Shown here: positions 48,218 to 61,400 of the stretch, in pieces
Numbering within the stretch: position 1 is the first letter of the stretch
How the letters are laid out: every line of letters begins with the position of its first letter
Notes under the pieces: generated by a model
What the model was told of the DNA's origin: nothing
Database searches by the model: none
What the model saw: only the letters and a program-made list of their open reading frames with translations
Assembly (NCBI GenBank): GCA_033297205.1
Contig: MU859195.1
Coordinates: forward strand, 1 to 64,000
DNA from: Pseudoneurospora amorphoporcata
Taxonomy: Eukaryota; Ascomycota; Sordariomycetes; Sordariales; Sordariaceae
DNA length: 64,000 nt
Direction of reading: 5' to 3'
Program-made: the position numbers and the translations under genes

Positions 48218-48983
48218 ATTACGTCTACCCAAGGCGTATGACACCGTTCTCAGTGCTCTTGCCCAGATTACGGCTGGAGCAGCTCGACATATACTGAGAT
48301 TTGACCTTTGAGGCGTCGGGAAGGAGGGATGAGATACCGAGGAATTTTTTGGTTGATTCCTTCCTTTAGCATATTTGGCTTGTCATGTAGTAACGAGAAA
48401 AAATGAATTTCTTTGCGATGACCAAAACACTGAACCAAAATATCCTCCTATGTGTCAAGCTCCATATCCCAAACTGACCTGCGTGAGGATCTGGTTGCGG
48501 TGTCATGCTCTGCAGTCTTGATTATGCAGAGTTCAAGAGACACAAATATGCACCTAATAGACTGCAGATGGCATGGCTGGATTGGTGTATCTGTAGTTGG
48601 ATAAATGGGGTGATATGAAGTCGAAGGATATCGAGAAAAGCCCTTCCCGCAATAGGCCTTGTGTGAAACGGTTTGTCGCTGCAGCCATGCATCGTCAGTG
48701 CGGGGCGGGCGCGCTAATTTGCTTTGAAGGGCGGGGCCCCAAAGTCGAGCGCGACGCCCGAATTAGCCCGCCCGCCTATCAACCGAACCAGGGTTCCCGC
48801 CTTCTTTCCATTCCCGACCCAAAAAAAAGTCTGGACGCAGCAAACCGAAGACGACGATCTCAGCATTTCTCGACCTGGAGGATCACGCAGCCATATTTTG
48901 GCGTCTTCTTTATTCGATACCCACTGCCATATCTGTTTGTATGCCTGCATTTGGTATTTGATATAGGTACCTACCAGGCCAAA
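48218..48983. promoter_or_regulatory. eEF2 3' flank and promoter of the RBM26/27-type gene
   Basis: 766 bp between two genes in the same direction. The first half is the 3' untranslated and flanking part of the elongation factor gene. The second half contains a GC-rich patch with nearly complementary GGGCGGGC and GCCCGCCCG strings (about 48706-48775) and the short leader of the next gene. No separate gene is seen. Confidence 0.5.
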
Positions 48984-51602
48984 ATGCTCTTTCCCGAAGA
49001 AGACGAGGTTCACCTGAAGAGGTGGATCGTGAAGCGGCTCGAAGATACGTCAGTGGCCCTGCCCACCAGTCCTCCTTCACATGTCTAGAGGTAGTGCTTC
49101 AGAGTCCTCCATGGACCACAGCTAATCATATCATGACGATATAGATCAGATGCCGACGCAGATGTTCTGGCCGACTACGTTCTAGCCCTCTTGCGCACTA
49201 ACGGCGAGGTTGAAGAGGTCCGCAGACTTTGCGAAACTGAAATCCCAGACTTTCTCAAAGAGGGTAAGAGAATGATCACCCTTGGACCGATCAAGGAAGA
49301 GGCGAAACTAACACGAGTGCGTGTGACCAACAAGATTCTTCGGTATTCGTCCGCGATGTTTTTCAGGCCATCACCTACAAATCGTACCTGCCCGACGCCC
49401 CTCCAGTGCCGAAGCACGCTCCTCCTCCGCCTGCCTTTGCCGCTCCTCCCGTCGCTTTTCCCGCTATCCAACCGACCGGATTATCCTACGACGACGCGCC
49501 AGACCACCTCCCCCAGTTCCCCTCGTACATCGGTCAATCACGAAAACGGTCCTTCGACGGAGGAGGCGAGTCGGATGGAAGAGATGGACAATATGGGGGC
49601 AGGTCATGGAAGATACCTCGCCGGGGAGCTGGGTTTGGCTTCGGTGGCCGTGGGGGCAGGCCAGAGGCTGGCAACGGCCACCTCAATTCCTCATACCCGT
49701 CATTTCCCGAGAACGGTCAGTTGCCCCAGGGCTTCCTGACGGGCATGTCCGAGACGCTGGCAGCGTTGCAACAACAGATGGGATTGCCTCCGGCCCCTGG
49801 CTATCCGGCCCCCGCTCAAGGTCAGAGGAGGCGAACACGGTGCCGCGACTACGAAACAAAGGGATACTGTTCGCGCGGCAGTACCTGCCTGTTTGAGCAT
49901 GGAGACGACTCTATATACGTCCCCTCTCCGAGTGCCTCGTTCGGCGCACAATTTGCGGCCCCAGCGAATCCTATCGAGGAATACGATCCCACCAACCCTG
50001 GCATTTTCACTCTGCCGCCGAACCTCCCCCCTCACCAGTCCCTTCAGCATGATGGGGGATATCCTGCCAGAGGCAGAGGAGGAAGGCAACAGGGACCGAA
50101 ACGTCGCCCGAAAGCGCCATTTTCGGCCGACGGTCCCGTGTTTGACCGCGCCAAGTCAACCATCGTGGTGGAAAACATTCCAGAGGAGAACTTCGACGAG
50201 GAGCAGGTTCGCGGGTTCTTTTCCCAGTTTGGAAACATCCTGGAGGTCTCCATGCAGCCTTACAAGAGGCTGGCCATTGTCAAGTACGACACTTGGGCGT
50301 CGGCAAATGCGGCATACAGGTCACCAAAGGTGATCTTTGACAACCGGTTCGTTAAGATCTTCTGGTATAAGGAAGAGGACACCTCTCTACCGCCATCGGT
50401 ACCCCTAGGTGGAAGCTCCGAGAAGCATGGCGAGGAAGGCGAAGACGGCCACTCGGCTGCTATGCCCGAGATAGACATGGAGGAGTTTTTGCGAAAGCAA
50501 GAAGAGGCACAAAAGATCTATGAGGAAAAGAGGAAGAAGGCGGAGGAACTGGAGCGCCAACGCGAGGAGCTCCAGAAGCGTGAGCATGAGCTGCTTGCTA
50601 GGCAGCGCGAAGAGAAAGCCAAGCTGGCGGCAAAGATGAAGGCCAAGCTGGGCGGCGGGAGCCAGCACGGCGATGGCGGTGAAGATGGTTCCAAACCAAA
50701 GTCCACTAGCGAGGCGCTGCGTGCCCAACTAGCAGCTCTCGAGGCCGAGGCTATACAACTGGGCATCGATCCCGACGCTATGGAGGATACCTCCTTTTCG
50801 ACGTCCTCGTGGATCGCTAGAGGCGGATACTACGGCGGGAGGGGTGCGTTCAGGGGGGCGTATAGAGCTAGAGGCTTCGCTCCGCGAGGATATCGCGGGG
50901 CTCCGTTCCGCGGTGGTGCTAGGGGTTATCACCACGCTGCTTATGCAATGTACTCCCTGGACAACCGGCCGAAGAAAGTCACACTTACCGGTGTAGATTT
51001 CACTGTGCCTGAGAAGGACGAGACGCTCAGGCAGTACCTTTTTGTAAGTTTCCATAACATTGATTCTTCTCCAATGGTTGCGTTTGTACCTAACAGAGAA
51101 CGTGATATAGGGCATTGGCGAGTTTACCGATATCCAAACCACCCCCTCAGCAACCGACATCACCTTTACAGACCGCAAGACAGCCGAAAAGTTCTTCAAC
51201 GGCATTCTGGTCAACGGAAAGGAAATCCCCGGAATCGACGGCCAAGTTGAACTGGCATGGAACCCAAGCAGCGGTCCCGGTTCTAGTTCCATGGCTAGTA
51301 CCCCAGGCAGCAGCAGTACAGTTGCAGGTGCGACCCTTCGGAAACCCCAAACAGCGCTGTCCGCAGCAGCCATGTCCTTCGTCCCCGGCGGCGGACCCCA
51401 AGCTGGTGCTGGTGGTGCTGGTGACACTGCCATGGCCAGTGCCGGAAGCGTCAGTGGTAGCGATAAGGACGTTAACATTGTGCTGGAGAGGAGCGGGAAC
51501 CACAACGGGAATGGGCTGCATCACAACCAACACTACGAAAGTCATAAGCAGGGAGACATGGATTATGATGTTGCTGATGAGAATCAGTGGGAGATGTCCT
51601 AG
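48984..51602 (+). CDS. RBM26/27-type RNA-binding protein (PWI-like, CCCH finger, RRM)
   Basis: Four exons (48984-49048, 49145-49263, 49335-51043, 51111-51602) give 794 residues; the second intron ends in AAG. Residues 1 to about 80 are a PWI-like helical domain (HLKRWIVKRLEDTS, then VLADYVLALLRTNGEVEEVR). A CCCH zinc finger follows at about 229-248 with C-x8-C-x5-C-x3-H spacing (CRDYETKGYC, STCLFEH). RRM 1 is at about 335-410 (IVVENIP; RLAIVKYDT). Next come a charged coiled coil (about 445-500), an RG-rich patch (about 555-597) and a second RRM-like fold near 615-705 that spans the last intron. The tail is Gly/Ser/His-rich. This order matches human RBM26/RBM27 and fission yeast Rmn1, nuclear factors linked to the exosome-targeting MTREC/PAXT machinery; a role in nuclear RNA turnover is inferred from them. 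Confidence 0.88.
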
Positions 51603-52451
51603 AAAGAGTCTTACGAGATGGCGAAGAGCTTGCTGAGAAGAAGATGCCAGAAGGAAAAGCAACTCTGGTTTTCTTCAAAAAAAGTCTCATCAAATCAAGT
51701 TCTCAAAAAGCGACGCCTGAATCATAAGTGTCTGAACAGTTTTGGTCTTTCAAAGATCGGCACAGTCCAAGGATCGGAGGCTCTCGCTGACTATGTGGGA
51801 GTTGTAGAATGCACAAGTTATCAGTATGGATAAGCACCAATGGTTCAACCGCTAAGGAGTCAAATGACCCGCTAAAGGATCGGTAAAGAACGTGCGGGAG
51901 CAGGCGAGCGCCTCTCAACGGGATACAGAGTGCAAGAGTGAGAGTGTGTACCAAATAAAGCGTATAGAGGAAGCGTTTGGGGAGGAAACAATTCTTGCCC
52001 CGATCTTGAACACAGCGATTACTCAATTCCTCTGTCGTGTGTGTTGGTGAACGGAATAAAGGAGAGCAAGGCTGCATACAAATGGTGCATTGTACTTCTA
52101 GAGAATACCAGCGTTATGAACATGTATCACATACAAAACCTTTATCCCAGACGAACATACTCTACTCATGTTTGTGGGTGGTACTCGTCATAAAAGGTCT
52201 ACTCGACACAACTTCTGTGAGCACCAATAATTCTATGAAAGTTCAAACCAACGAAATGTCAAAACATCCAGTGACACCAACATTCATTGGTGATATCATA
52301 GATGAAGCGTTTATTATCGATCATTGCAAAAGATCTCCTAGATATATTGTTCACTATTCTGCTGAACAGTTCTTCTCCCTTTGAACACTTGCTTCTGACT
52401 CAGTCCCCACAAACCAGAAGCTACTTTAACCAAAAAAAGTATCCCATATCT
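51603..52451. other. Tail-to-tail intergenic region, RBM26/27-type gene and Sec5
   Basis: The 849 bp lie between two converging stop codons and hold the 3' ends of both transcripts. The DNA is A/T-richer than the genes around it. No separate gene, hairpin or repeat stands out. Confidence 0.5.
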
Positions 52452-55400
52452 CTAACTTTCGCTCCCCACAGATCCATAACTGCGTCCCGTATCTCTGGTA
52501 TCCGTCCTCTCCAGCGTCGCATAACTCCGCCCCGTATCCCTCGTGTCCGTTCTCTCCAAACCGCTCATATCTCCAACCTGGGCAGCTAGCATAACCGCAG
52601 ACCCAGCAGTAGCAGTAGCCCCAGGGGCCGCGGCCTTCTTGGGCTTCCTGAAGCACGCAAACTCGCTCTTGCTCGCCTCCCTCAACCTCTTCAACACCGC
52701 CCTCATCTCAGGTAACTCTGCCTGCAGCCTTGTCCTCGCCTCATTATCCGTCCGGCTATCCAGCTCCTGGTACACGGCGCTCTGCAGCTCCGAAGCGCGA
52801 TCGGTTGTGTAGTGGTTCAGCGTCTGGGCGACGAACTCGACGTCGAGCGTGGCTTGCATGAGCATGCCCAGGTCGTAGCGGGGGCGGGTCTTGAACGCCT
52901 CGAGCAGCTCGCGCGACGTCTGCTCGAGCAAGAAAGAGAGAACCTGACTGGTTAGGGAGGCGGCTGTTGTGGATACTTGGGTGTGCACGAGGACGAGGTC
53001 GAGAAGGGCTTCGTAGATGTACGGCCGCACCTCGTGCGGCTTGGTGCCCGAGAGGGGAGGCCAGTCGGAGGCGGTCACGCCGGCGCGGATGATGCGTCGC
53101 AAAGACTCGATCGAGGGGCGGGTGTAGGATTGGAACAGGCGGGCGTCGATTTGGCCGAGGACGTCCCGGATGGTCTTGGTTTCGTCGGTGAGCTTGACGG
53201 AGAAGGCGTTCTCAAATTGGGTATTGAGGTTGGGCACGACTTCGGAACGGAGAGCTTGGAGGTTGCTAAGGGTGAGAAGCATGCGGACATTCTGGGAGGG
53301 TTGTTAGCAATGTGCATCGAAAGCAGAGTATTGTAGGGATTGGAATGATTTACACTATCGCCGGCGTCAATAGTGGCGCCTCCGATTGTTGATACGCGTA
53401 ACCCAGAGGGATTGTTGACGAGAACGAAATCATTGGCATCCGTCGTCCAGTCATCATCTGGCTTCTTGATGGGCAGCTCTGCGTTTTCTACCATGCCATG
53501 GAGGGCCTTATAGAGCGTAGTGACATACTGACTCCGCACCATCTGTAGCAGCTTCGTTGCGGGCGGTAAGACGATATCCTCGGCCCCAGGCTTGGTCATG
53601 GCTTCGGAAACGTAGAGGATCTTTTGCATTCCACTTAGCAACGCCCCTTCGAAAGCGGCAAAGCTGGCAGGCATCTTTGTCACATCCTTCCGAATAGGTG
53701 ACCTGTTCCAGTCCTCTACATATTTGATGTTTTCGGAATCTCTGTTCCATGCAGCACAGAGAGCAGTTACACATCTCTCCCTGGCTGCGTTCATTAGACT
53801 TCTCAGTTGGTCCAGCTCCGAAGGATCACCCTTACCGACCGGAGCAAGAGAGGCCATGTCGGAAGCCCCAGATCCGACGAGAGTGAGCATTTTTGCGAGG
53901 TAGTGGGCTCCGCTGATGGAGTTGGACCAAGGCGGCCAGAACGCGAACTTCTCCCAAGCTTCTCCTCGCTTCGGTGATGGAGGCGGAAGGTTATTCGGGT
54001 CGAGATTGATTGGGACTCTCAGTGTAGTGGTCTGGATGGCTGGCCCTGGTGTTGTGGATGGGTTTGGCGTGTTCGGCGTTGACGGTAGGGGGGAGACAAG
54101 CGCAGAGAGGTCTTCGGGGGGAGGACCGGTGAAGAAGGACAAAACATGTCCCTTGAGCATGTCAACAAGCTCGACGGTGGCCCTCTGTAGTTCCTGCGAG
54201 CTCTGCGGGGAGAGTCTATGGTGTCCCTGTGATTCCCCCTTGTAGCCAACAGGCAGAGTTCTCTGAGTATTGCCGTCTATGAACCCCTGTACTGTTTGCC
54301 AGAATTCGACGACTTCACCCAAGATACCCTGAGGCGACATGAGGTTGTTCATGAAAGCCACAATTGTTTCCCAAACCTCCAGAACCTCGGCCGAATCAAA
54401 AGTTGGTGTTTTGGTTTCGATAGACTGCCTGCCGAGTGCCCTCAGATTTGACGCTATTGACTGAGGGCTAGGCTTCTCAACATTTGCTAGACGCCGTCGC
54501 AGCACTTCAATTTCGACCTTGGCCCTCTCCGCTGTAGATTGAATCCTACTTTTCAGATACTCCACCCGGCTCTGTAGCCATGTCCAGATGGGGTTCTCCT
54601 CAACACCCAGTTCCAGAAGAAGCGTTATCAGATCCATATGCTGATCATGCGCCTGTCCTGGTGTTGCTTCCGACTTGGCCATTGCCTGAGGGGATACTAG
54701 TCTTCGCCACACGTCTCTCTTGAATGATTGTATCTGCTCGTCGACATCATGCCACATTCGTGCTGCGAGGAGGATCTTGTACAGTTGTGCCTCAGTGGGT
54801 TCGCCCGACCCGATATTTTGGGCGATCTGTTTCGCTTCATCAGCGAAACGTCTGGCCCTGTTGTACTCCTCAACCAAACTCTCGTGATCTTTCCGCTTGA
54901 TACTCTCGGCCAATGCAGCACTGATCTCGACGTAGTCTTTGTAGGTGTCAAGAGAGGATCCGATTGTCTTCAAGTGTTCCTCCTTCTCGCGTCCACCCAA
55001 TGCAGGCCCCCAGAAATCCTCAGCTTTGGCAGAAACATCGAGCAAGGGAGCCTTTACACCCATGACACCGTACTCGCTCTCTCTAATCAGGGCGTTCTTC
55101 TTGCGAGGGTCCACTGTCGGGGCCATGGGGCTTGCCAGACCACCAACGCCAGCGGCACTGGTACTGCGGAAACTACTCCTGCTAGCGTGTCTTTCGTGAG
55201 CCCTGGCACGCGGAGCTGCTGGCTCGGCTCCGCGATACTTCATTTCTTTGTAAACATTGTCGATTGTAGCTTTCGCGCGGACAAAGCGTTCGAAGTTTGA
55301 TTCAACGAGAACCTTGAGAGATGCCGACTTTTGGTCGATGGACTGATTTAACACTTCCAGTCCATTGAGTAACGCGTCGGTGCTGTCGGTCGCATGGACC

Positions 55401-55878
55401 TGGGAGAGGAAGAGCGCCGGAGAAAATGTCGTCGAAGAAAGCAGGAATCGATTTCCTAGATCAAAGAAACTATGTGTCAATGACGATGTCCCCATCCCGG
55501 TCATTGGCAGCTGCCCTCGCCATGCGCAGCGGTCGAGAGGATAAACTCACGGAGCTTTGAGTCATCTTGCAACGGAACTCCCATCTGCTTCAGCGTCCGT
55601 ACCACACTGTCGGTGGTGCCCAAGGGATCCGGTTCGTCCCTCTGAACCAGATTACCAACACCGCTGGCCGAAGTCTCGGAACCGGGCACCACACTAGCCC
55701 TGTTGCTCACGACTCTCTCCAGCGCCTGGAACCTTGACTTCCTCCTGTTGGCCTTCTGCTTTGCCCTCTCATCGTCGGAAACATCGCTGTTGTTGTCCTT
55801 CTCGGTCGGCCACTCGGTTGGGTTGAGAGACGACACTTGATAGAAGTCGAGAATGGTCCGCTCTGTGTCGGCCGCCAT
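52452..55878 (-). CDS. SEC5: Exocyst complex subunit Sec5
   Basis: Three exons (55878-55551, 55455-53354, 53291-52452) with introns of 95 and 62 bp give 1089 residues. The start is ATG 55878, in a strong CACCATGG context; the frame is open further upstream but only from a TTG. The protein opens with the family's ERTILDFYQVSSLNPTEWP, and after the first splice shows the Sec5 N-terminal coiled region (HATDSTDALLNGLEVLNQSI, SASLKVLVESNFERFVRAK). The rest is helical, as expected of CATCHR-type tethers. Like other fungal forms it lacks the animal IPT/TIG domain. Sec5 works in the eight-subunit exocyst that tethers secretory vesicles to the plasma membrane, in hyphae mainly at the growing tip. The C-terminus has two tandem copies of LERTDTRDTGRSY. 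It is head-to-head with the IDH2 gene. Confidence 0.92.
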
Positions 55879-56899
55879 GGTGTCCTCCTGACCCTGACTC
55901 CCGTCGATCGTCGGTCTTGATCGGTCGGGCTCGCTATCCTCGCTGTTATCGGATCCGTATTTCGAAATGAGTGTGTCCGTCCTGCGGCCCCGTTGTGTCC
56001 ATGTGATTCGTGTATCGTAATCCAACCGTTATGTCGAAACTTGATCCGACAGTTTGGTGTCGCTTGTTTCCCGCGTCCTCGGTCAGTCACCCTGACACCA
56101 GCGTGCGTGGTTGATGGGGGCACTTGGCGGCCCAGGGGTTCAGTGGAGCATTTGCGGGGTGAGTTTCTGTTGCGTGTCTAGAAGGGTGCTCGCGTCGGGT
56201 CTCGAGCTGCACGGGCGGGCAATGTGCTGTGGTGCTTGTGCTCACCGCGGGCGGTCAACAGCAATTGGGATCTCAAACGCACTCGCGGAGGCACATGCAA
56301 GGCCACAACGTAGTGTAGTGTACAGAAAGGAGGCTGCACGGAAAGGCTTCCGTCCCGTCCGGTAGGTAGGTAAGTAAGGCACTCTCCATCTTTGATTAAC
56401 TCCTCCTTGCAGGGCAAGCGGGATGCTCGGGGCCCGACTGACAAAAGTGGCATATTACATAATATCTACGTAGGGACGCAGTAGCTTCGCCCGACAGTGG
56501 GACATGTTAGCGGTGTTAGCGGTCTAGCACGGATTTAGTAGCTTGTCAAGGAGATACGAAAGTCCGGCTACCTTGGCTTGGGGTACAAGTGGGGTTGAGT
56601 CGACGTCAGGTTCCAGATTCGCCTTACGGACGGGCCAAGCCTTGCATTGACTGGCGCATCCCGGCTGCGCACGGTCCAGATGAATGGGCCCAAAAACTTG
56701 TAACTTGGTGAACGTGGTGGGCTGGCACGCTGGTTGGCTGTTGCTTTGATTCGCGGGAAGACCATCACTTTTTACCTCATCCACGGCCTTTTCCCTGATC
56801 CTGATAATTCTCTGTACCCGTCCTCACCACCTACACTCCTTTCCTCCGTACACATCAGGGTTTTCCGGGAAGAGGTGTCATCCGAAAACCACCTCCAAA
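55879..56899. promoter_or_regulatory. Bidirectional promoter region of Sec5 and IDH2
   Basis: 1021 bp separate the two divergent start codons. On the IDH2 side the last 90 bp are C/T-rich leader ending in CCAAAATGC. On the Sec5 side an open frame continues about 150 bp upstream of its ATG without another ATG. A CCAAT core (reverse, ATTGG) lies near 56262. No gene is supported in between. Confidence 0.5.
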
Positions 56900-58464
56900 A
56901 TGCTCGCCCTTAGATCAATTGCCGCCCCTGCGCAGCGCCAGGCCTTCCGCGCCGCTCCCCGCGCCGTCTCGGTTTCTTTCCAGGTATGATAGCTACCACG
57001 CAGCAACACGGGATGGAAATAGGGCCATTCTCACTGCCCACTACCCTACCGTACCTGCGATCCCACGCTTGTGTTATGTGAGACATTGAAGGACCCAATC
57101 TAACTCGTTATCTTATGGTCTTACACAGAACCGTTTCTACTCTTCCCGCGTTGCCCAGTTCACCGGCCAGAAGGATGCCAGCGTAAGCCATCCTGCCCCC
57201 ATTCCTCGACGAAAAGAAGGCTTTGCGACAGCCCACGACGACAGGGTGTTTGGTCTGAAAACCACTCAGACCTAGTCGCAAAGTGCTGCTGTTTCGGACT
57301 ACGGATAGACCGCTAAACGATTCAACAGGGCAAGTACACTGTCTCCTTGATCGAGGGTGATGGCATTGGTCCCGAGATCGCCGTTGCCGTCAAGGACATC
57401 TTCGCTGCCGCTCAGGTTCGTCCAACGCCTCCACCTGCTTGCCTTCGATGTGAGCGTCAAACGCGTGGGCCGCTAACACTCAATACCAGACCCCCATTGC
57501 CTGGGAGCCCATCAGCGTCGACCCCATCCTCAAGGATGGCAAGACCGCCATTCCTGATGCCGCCATTGAGAGCATCAAGCGCAACAAGATTGCCCTCAAG
57601 GGTCCCCTCGCTGTATGTTGGCCTCCTGGCTTCCAAATCGCAAAGTTGTGATTCTGACTGAACTCTGTCTAGACTCCCATTGGCAAGGGCCACGTTTCCC
57701 TCAACCTGACCCTCCGTAGGACCTTCAACCTTTTCGCCAACCTCCGCCCTTGCCGCTCCGTTGCTGGCTTCAAGACCCCCTACGACGGCGTCGACACCGT
57801 CCTTATCCGTGAGAACACCGAGGGCGAGTACTCCGGCATTGAGCACGTCGTTGTCGATGGTGTCGTCCAGTCCATCAAGCTCATCACCCGCGAGGCTTCT
57901 GAGCGTGTCCTCCGCTACGCCTTCGAGCAGGCCCGCGCCATCAACCGCAAGAAGGTCCGCGTCGTCCACAAGGCCACCATCATGAAGATGTCCGATGGTC
58001 TCTTCCTCAACACCGCCCGCGAGGTCGCCAAGGACTTCCCCGATATCGAGTTCGATGCCGAGCTTCTCGACAACACCTGCCTCAAGATGACCACCGACCC
58101 CACCCCCTACAACGACAAGGTCCTCGTCATGCCCAACCTCTACGGTGACATTCTCTCCGACATGTGCGCCGGTCTTATCGGTGGTCTCGGTCTCACCCCC
58201 TCCGGCAACATCGGTGATGAGTGCTCCATCTTCGAGGCTGTCCACGGCTCCGCCCCCGATATTGCTGGCAAGGGCCTTGCCAACCCCACCGCTCTCCTCC
58301 TCTCCTCCATGATGATGCTCCGTCACATGGGTCTCAACGAGTATGCCGACAAGATTGAGAAGGCTGCTTTCGACACCCTCGCTGAGGGCAAGGTTCTCAC
58401 TGGCGATCTTGGTGGCAAGGCCTCCACCAAGGATTACACTTCCGCTATTATCGACAGGCTATGA
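56900..58464 (+). CDS. IDH2: NAD-dependent isocitrate dehydrogenase subunit 2, mitochondrial
   Basis: Five exons (56900-56983, 57129-57182, 57329-57415, 57490-57612, 57673-58464) give 379 residues; introns are 145, 146, 74 and 60 bp. The first about 33 residues form a mitochondrial import signal: Arg- and Ala-rich, no acidic residue, ending near RFYSS. Enzyme motifs follow: EGDGIGPEI, the substrate-binding HVSLNLTLRRTFNLFANLRP typical of the catalytic subunit, RENTEGEYSG, and the family signature NLYGDILSDMCAGLIGGLGL. With the regulatory subunit IDH1 (not in the window) it converts isocitrate to 2-oxoglutarate in the TCA cycle. Codon bias is strong, though weaker than in the elongation factor gene. 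The many small introns crowd the 5' half. Confidence 0.97.
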
Positions 58465-61400
58465 TACCATAATGTTTCCTGTTCCTGTAATGCATTTTTT
58501 TGGCTAGTGGGGTTCCTGTAGTAGACTGTATCACAACGATCTATTCCCTTTGTTTATAAGCCCAAATAACGGCGGTTGTTTTCGTTGAGACAGTTGAATT
58601 CTACAAAGGCGTTATTGGTCTCAATACTGATACTCTGATGCCCTTTCAAAATTGCTCTACGTTGTGTGCTTGGGAGGCTGGCCTGGGTGCCACCTTTTGG
58701 TCCCTTTACTTGTTATCCCTTGATTGCGCACAAGGTAAATGTGTCTATGGACCTCTGTGGATATGGCACATGTCTTGGTGGATCCCCTAAGGCCAGGCTG
58801 TTGTGTCGTTTCTGGACCTTCTTGTGGCCATGACATGATTTAAAAGTTAACGCAAAGGGAGGCCTTGAAGCTAGCGCCAGCCTACCCTAACCTAAGGTGA
58901 AGCTGTTTGCGGCTGTATCGGGGTTGCTCGCAAGAACTATAATTGTCATGTTCGACTCATGGTTACCCAGGTTGTTTTAATAGGCGATTCAGCCCCTTTC
59001 GAACAGAAATTGAGTCGTGAAACCGAGCGGCCGGCAGACATATTACATCAGCCATGTCACCTTCAGGTATCTACATGTTCATGGAGACAAGCTGCCAATG
59101 ACCAAGTAACTGGCGGTGATGACACTACCACTTTACCCCCACAGGTGGGCTGAACTTCCCGTCCTTACCCCTGGATGACACTTTGGTCTAATGCATGAGC
59201 CGGGAAGGGAATTGGGTCACTACGTGTCCCCTACTCCCTCCCGAGAACGACTCTGAAGTCATTTCCATCCGTCCATTTTCCCCACCTGGACTCTTGATAC
59301 CTCATCCCTGCAGGTTAAGGAACCGGATATCGAGCCTCAGTTCTTTTTGAGTCTCGAACTCACAATGTTTCAGGGATGTTCCTCGTGGTTTTCATGCAAG
59401 ACCTCCTACAAGCGTCCAGCTTCATGGAACACACTCGAGGGCAAAGACTTGGGACTGAGTGGCTGAATTCTAAGCATATGATGGAGATGACGGCGCCGAG
59501 TCAGTTTAGGCGGTTCCATCAACTTTCTAGTGTAGCTTCTTTTCTTCTAGCGGCTTTGTGGGAACCCTTATCGATGTGTTGTCGTTGCTTCCTCAATGCT
59601 GCGGCCACGAACCCACAATGTCCCGATGTGAGGCTCCTTCGTGCGGATTGTGGGGGACCTAATTGGTTCAGCTCTTTGTTGTCCACCACACATTTTATCC
59701 TCACCAATTAAAGATGGCTACTCCTTGTGTTTTAGGGTTATACACGGGCTTCCAAGCCAAAACTCTCAGGTATCGCCGGCAGACAGACTGTGTACACAGC
59801 CCCCCTGGAAAGTTCGTTAGCGCAGGACCTCACAATATACTCTTCGCAACTCAACTAACAATCCACCAATTTTCATGTAAGAACCGATGCGTTTTACCCG
59901 TTTCATGTACATTCCAAACATGGTTTGATTGTTGGCGTGGTACTTCGACAGACTTGACCTTCTCGAGTTTGGTCAGGGGGGTTCAACGCTGCAAGAGCTG
60001 GAAAAGCGCTGGAAATATTTCCCTCTGGGGTTTTGTCTGTAAAGTTCAAGCTCGCTGGTCTGAATCTCACTTTCTACCCTGGCTTTGCGACCATTTGAGC
60101 CAATCAGATCCTCCATATCGCACGTCTCTCCCCTGCTAAAAGCCGGAAGAAGTCCCACGCTAACAAACAAACCAGTATTGAACTGTAGAGTACCTATTTT
60201 TTTCAACGTTGGTAGCAGGTTCCTACGACGTTCTGGAATAGGGGCTCAGCACCGAGGAGAGGCCGGCGGCTCTTTCCACCAAACAATCCGGATGGTGCGG
60301 ATAAAAGGGCAAATCATTTGTAGGTCATGAGGAAACCGCCACCTCTCCTTCAACATAGACGCGAAGAGCGCGAATGCCAAGTTCACTGTTAACACATATA
60401 TGGCGTAATATTACCCAATCCCTTTCCGCTTCGCACATTCAAAACTCAATGCTGACTTTCATGTTACAAACCCACGTCTCAAGGTTATGCCATCATCTGT
60501 CATCAGAATATCTGACACTTTGCGGTGGTCAACCACCTAATGATCCTCAGCCTGACTAACGTAAACCGGCAAGTCGGATAATCGGCAACACCTCGTCTCG
60601 TGGTGGCCGCACATCACATCAGCGCATCATCCACATACTTTTGTCTCGGATGGCAAGCCATAATTCCCAAGAGAATACTGGACATCTCCGTGGAAGCGGC
60701 TATTCCCAAGTTACCATTTGACATCTGTCACGTTGTCTTGAAAGGGGTGGCAACAACAAGGTAGCCCCACCCTTCCGGCGAATTCGCAAGATCCGGTTTG
60801 GACGGGGTAGTGGAAGACTTCCAGAAGTCATGGAGGTTACCCGGGAATACACATCGGCCTTCGGTGAGGAATCACATTATTGTTTCAAATGTGCCCTAAC
60901 TAGATTGTGATAGCAAAATATACATCAATAACTGGACGCCTATGACTTGGGATCGCAGTATCAGCGGTATCTCACGAGAACCCGATGATTCTTATTCTGT
61001 ATCATTCGAGTGCTATGCGCTCCTTCGCAACACCAAGCACCAAGGTCTCTGGCTCTCACTGTCTCACATCAAAACAAGTGTTCAAAGTCATAGAAGCTGC
61101 AAAATAAGCTCTGTGGCCAGACCAGCTCCAGCCCTTCTGTCTCCCCAGAGTGCACGCCCGCAACCCCTGAGCCCCAGAGTGTCTCCTCCTCGTCTGCCCC
61201 GACATCTCGATCTCTACGTACGGAACCCCACTCATTGACAGCGTTATACCCATCAACACCAGACCAAGGAATAATGCCAACGTCCTAGAGGCGATTGCAG
61301 GACACACAAGAAGCCACAGGATTCAGGAATAACCTATCTTCTCTGGGAATTCCAGAAAATCCCAAGTACCGACCAGATAGGGTTCTGGTACTGTTGTGAG

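Noticed and set aside
45500..48244. A 914-codon open frame antisense to elongation factor 2
   Set aside because: It mirrors the eEF2 exons and exists because the sense codons avoid TTA, CTA and TCA under extreme codon bias. It also reads straight through eEF2 introns and has no family resemblance.
55879..56025. Longer Sec5 N-terminus starting at 56025
   Set aside because: The frame there begins with TTG; the first ATG (55878) has a strong context and matches the conserved family start.
57457..58326. A 289-codon open frame antisense to IDH2
   Set aside because: Same codon-bias effect; no introns, motifs or independent promoter.
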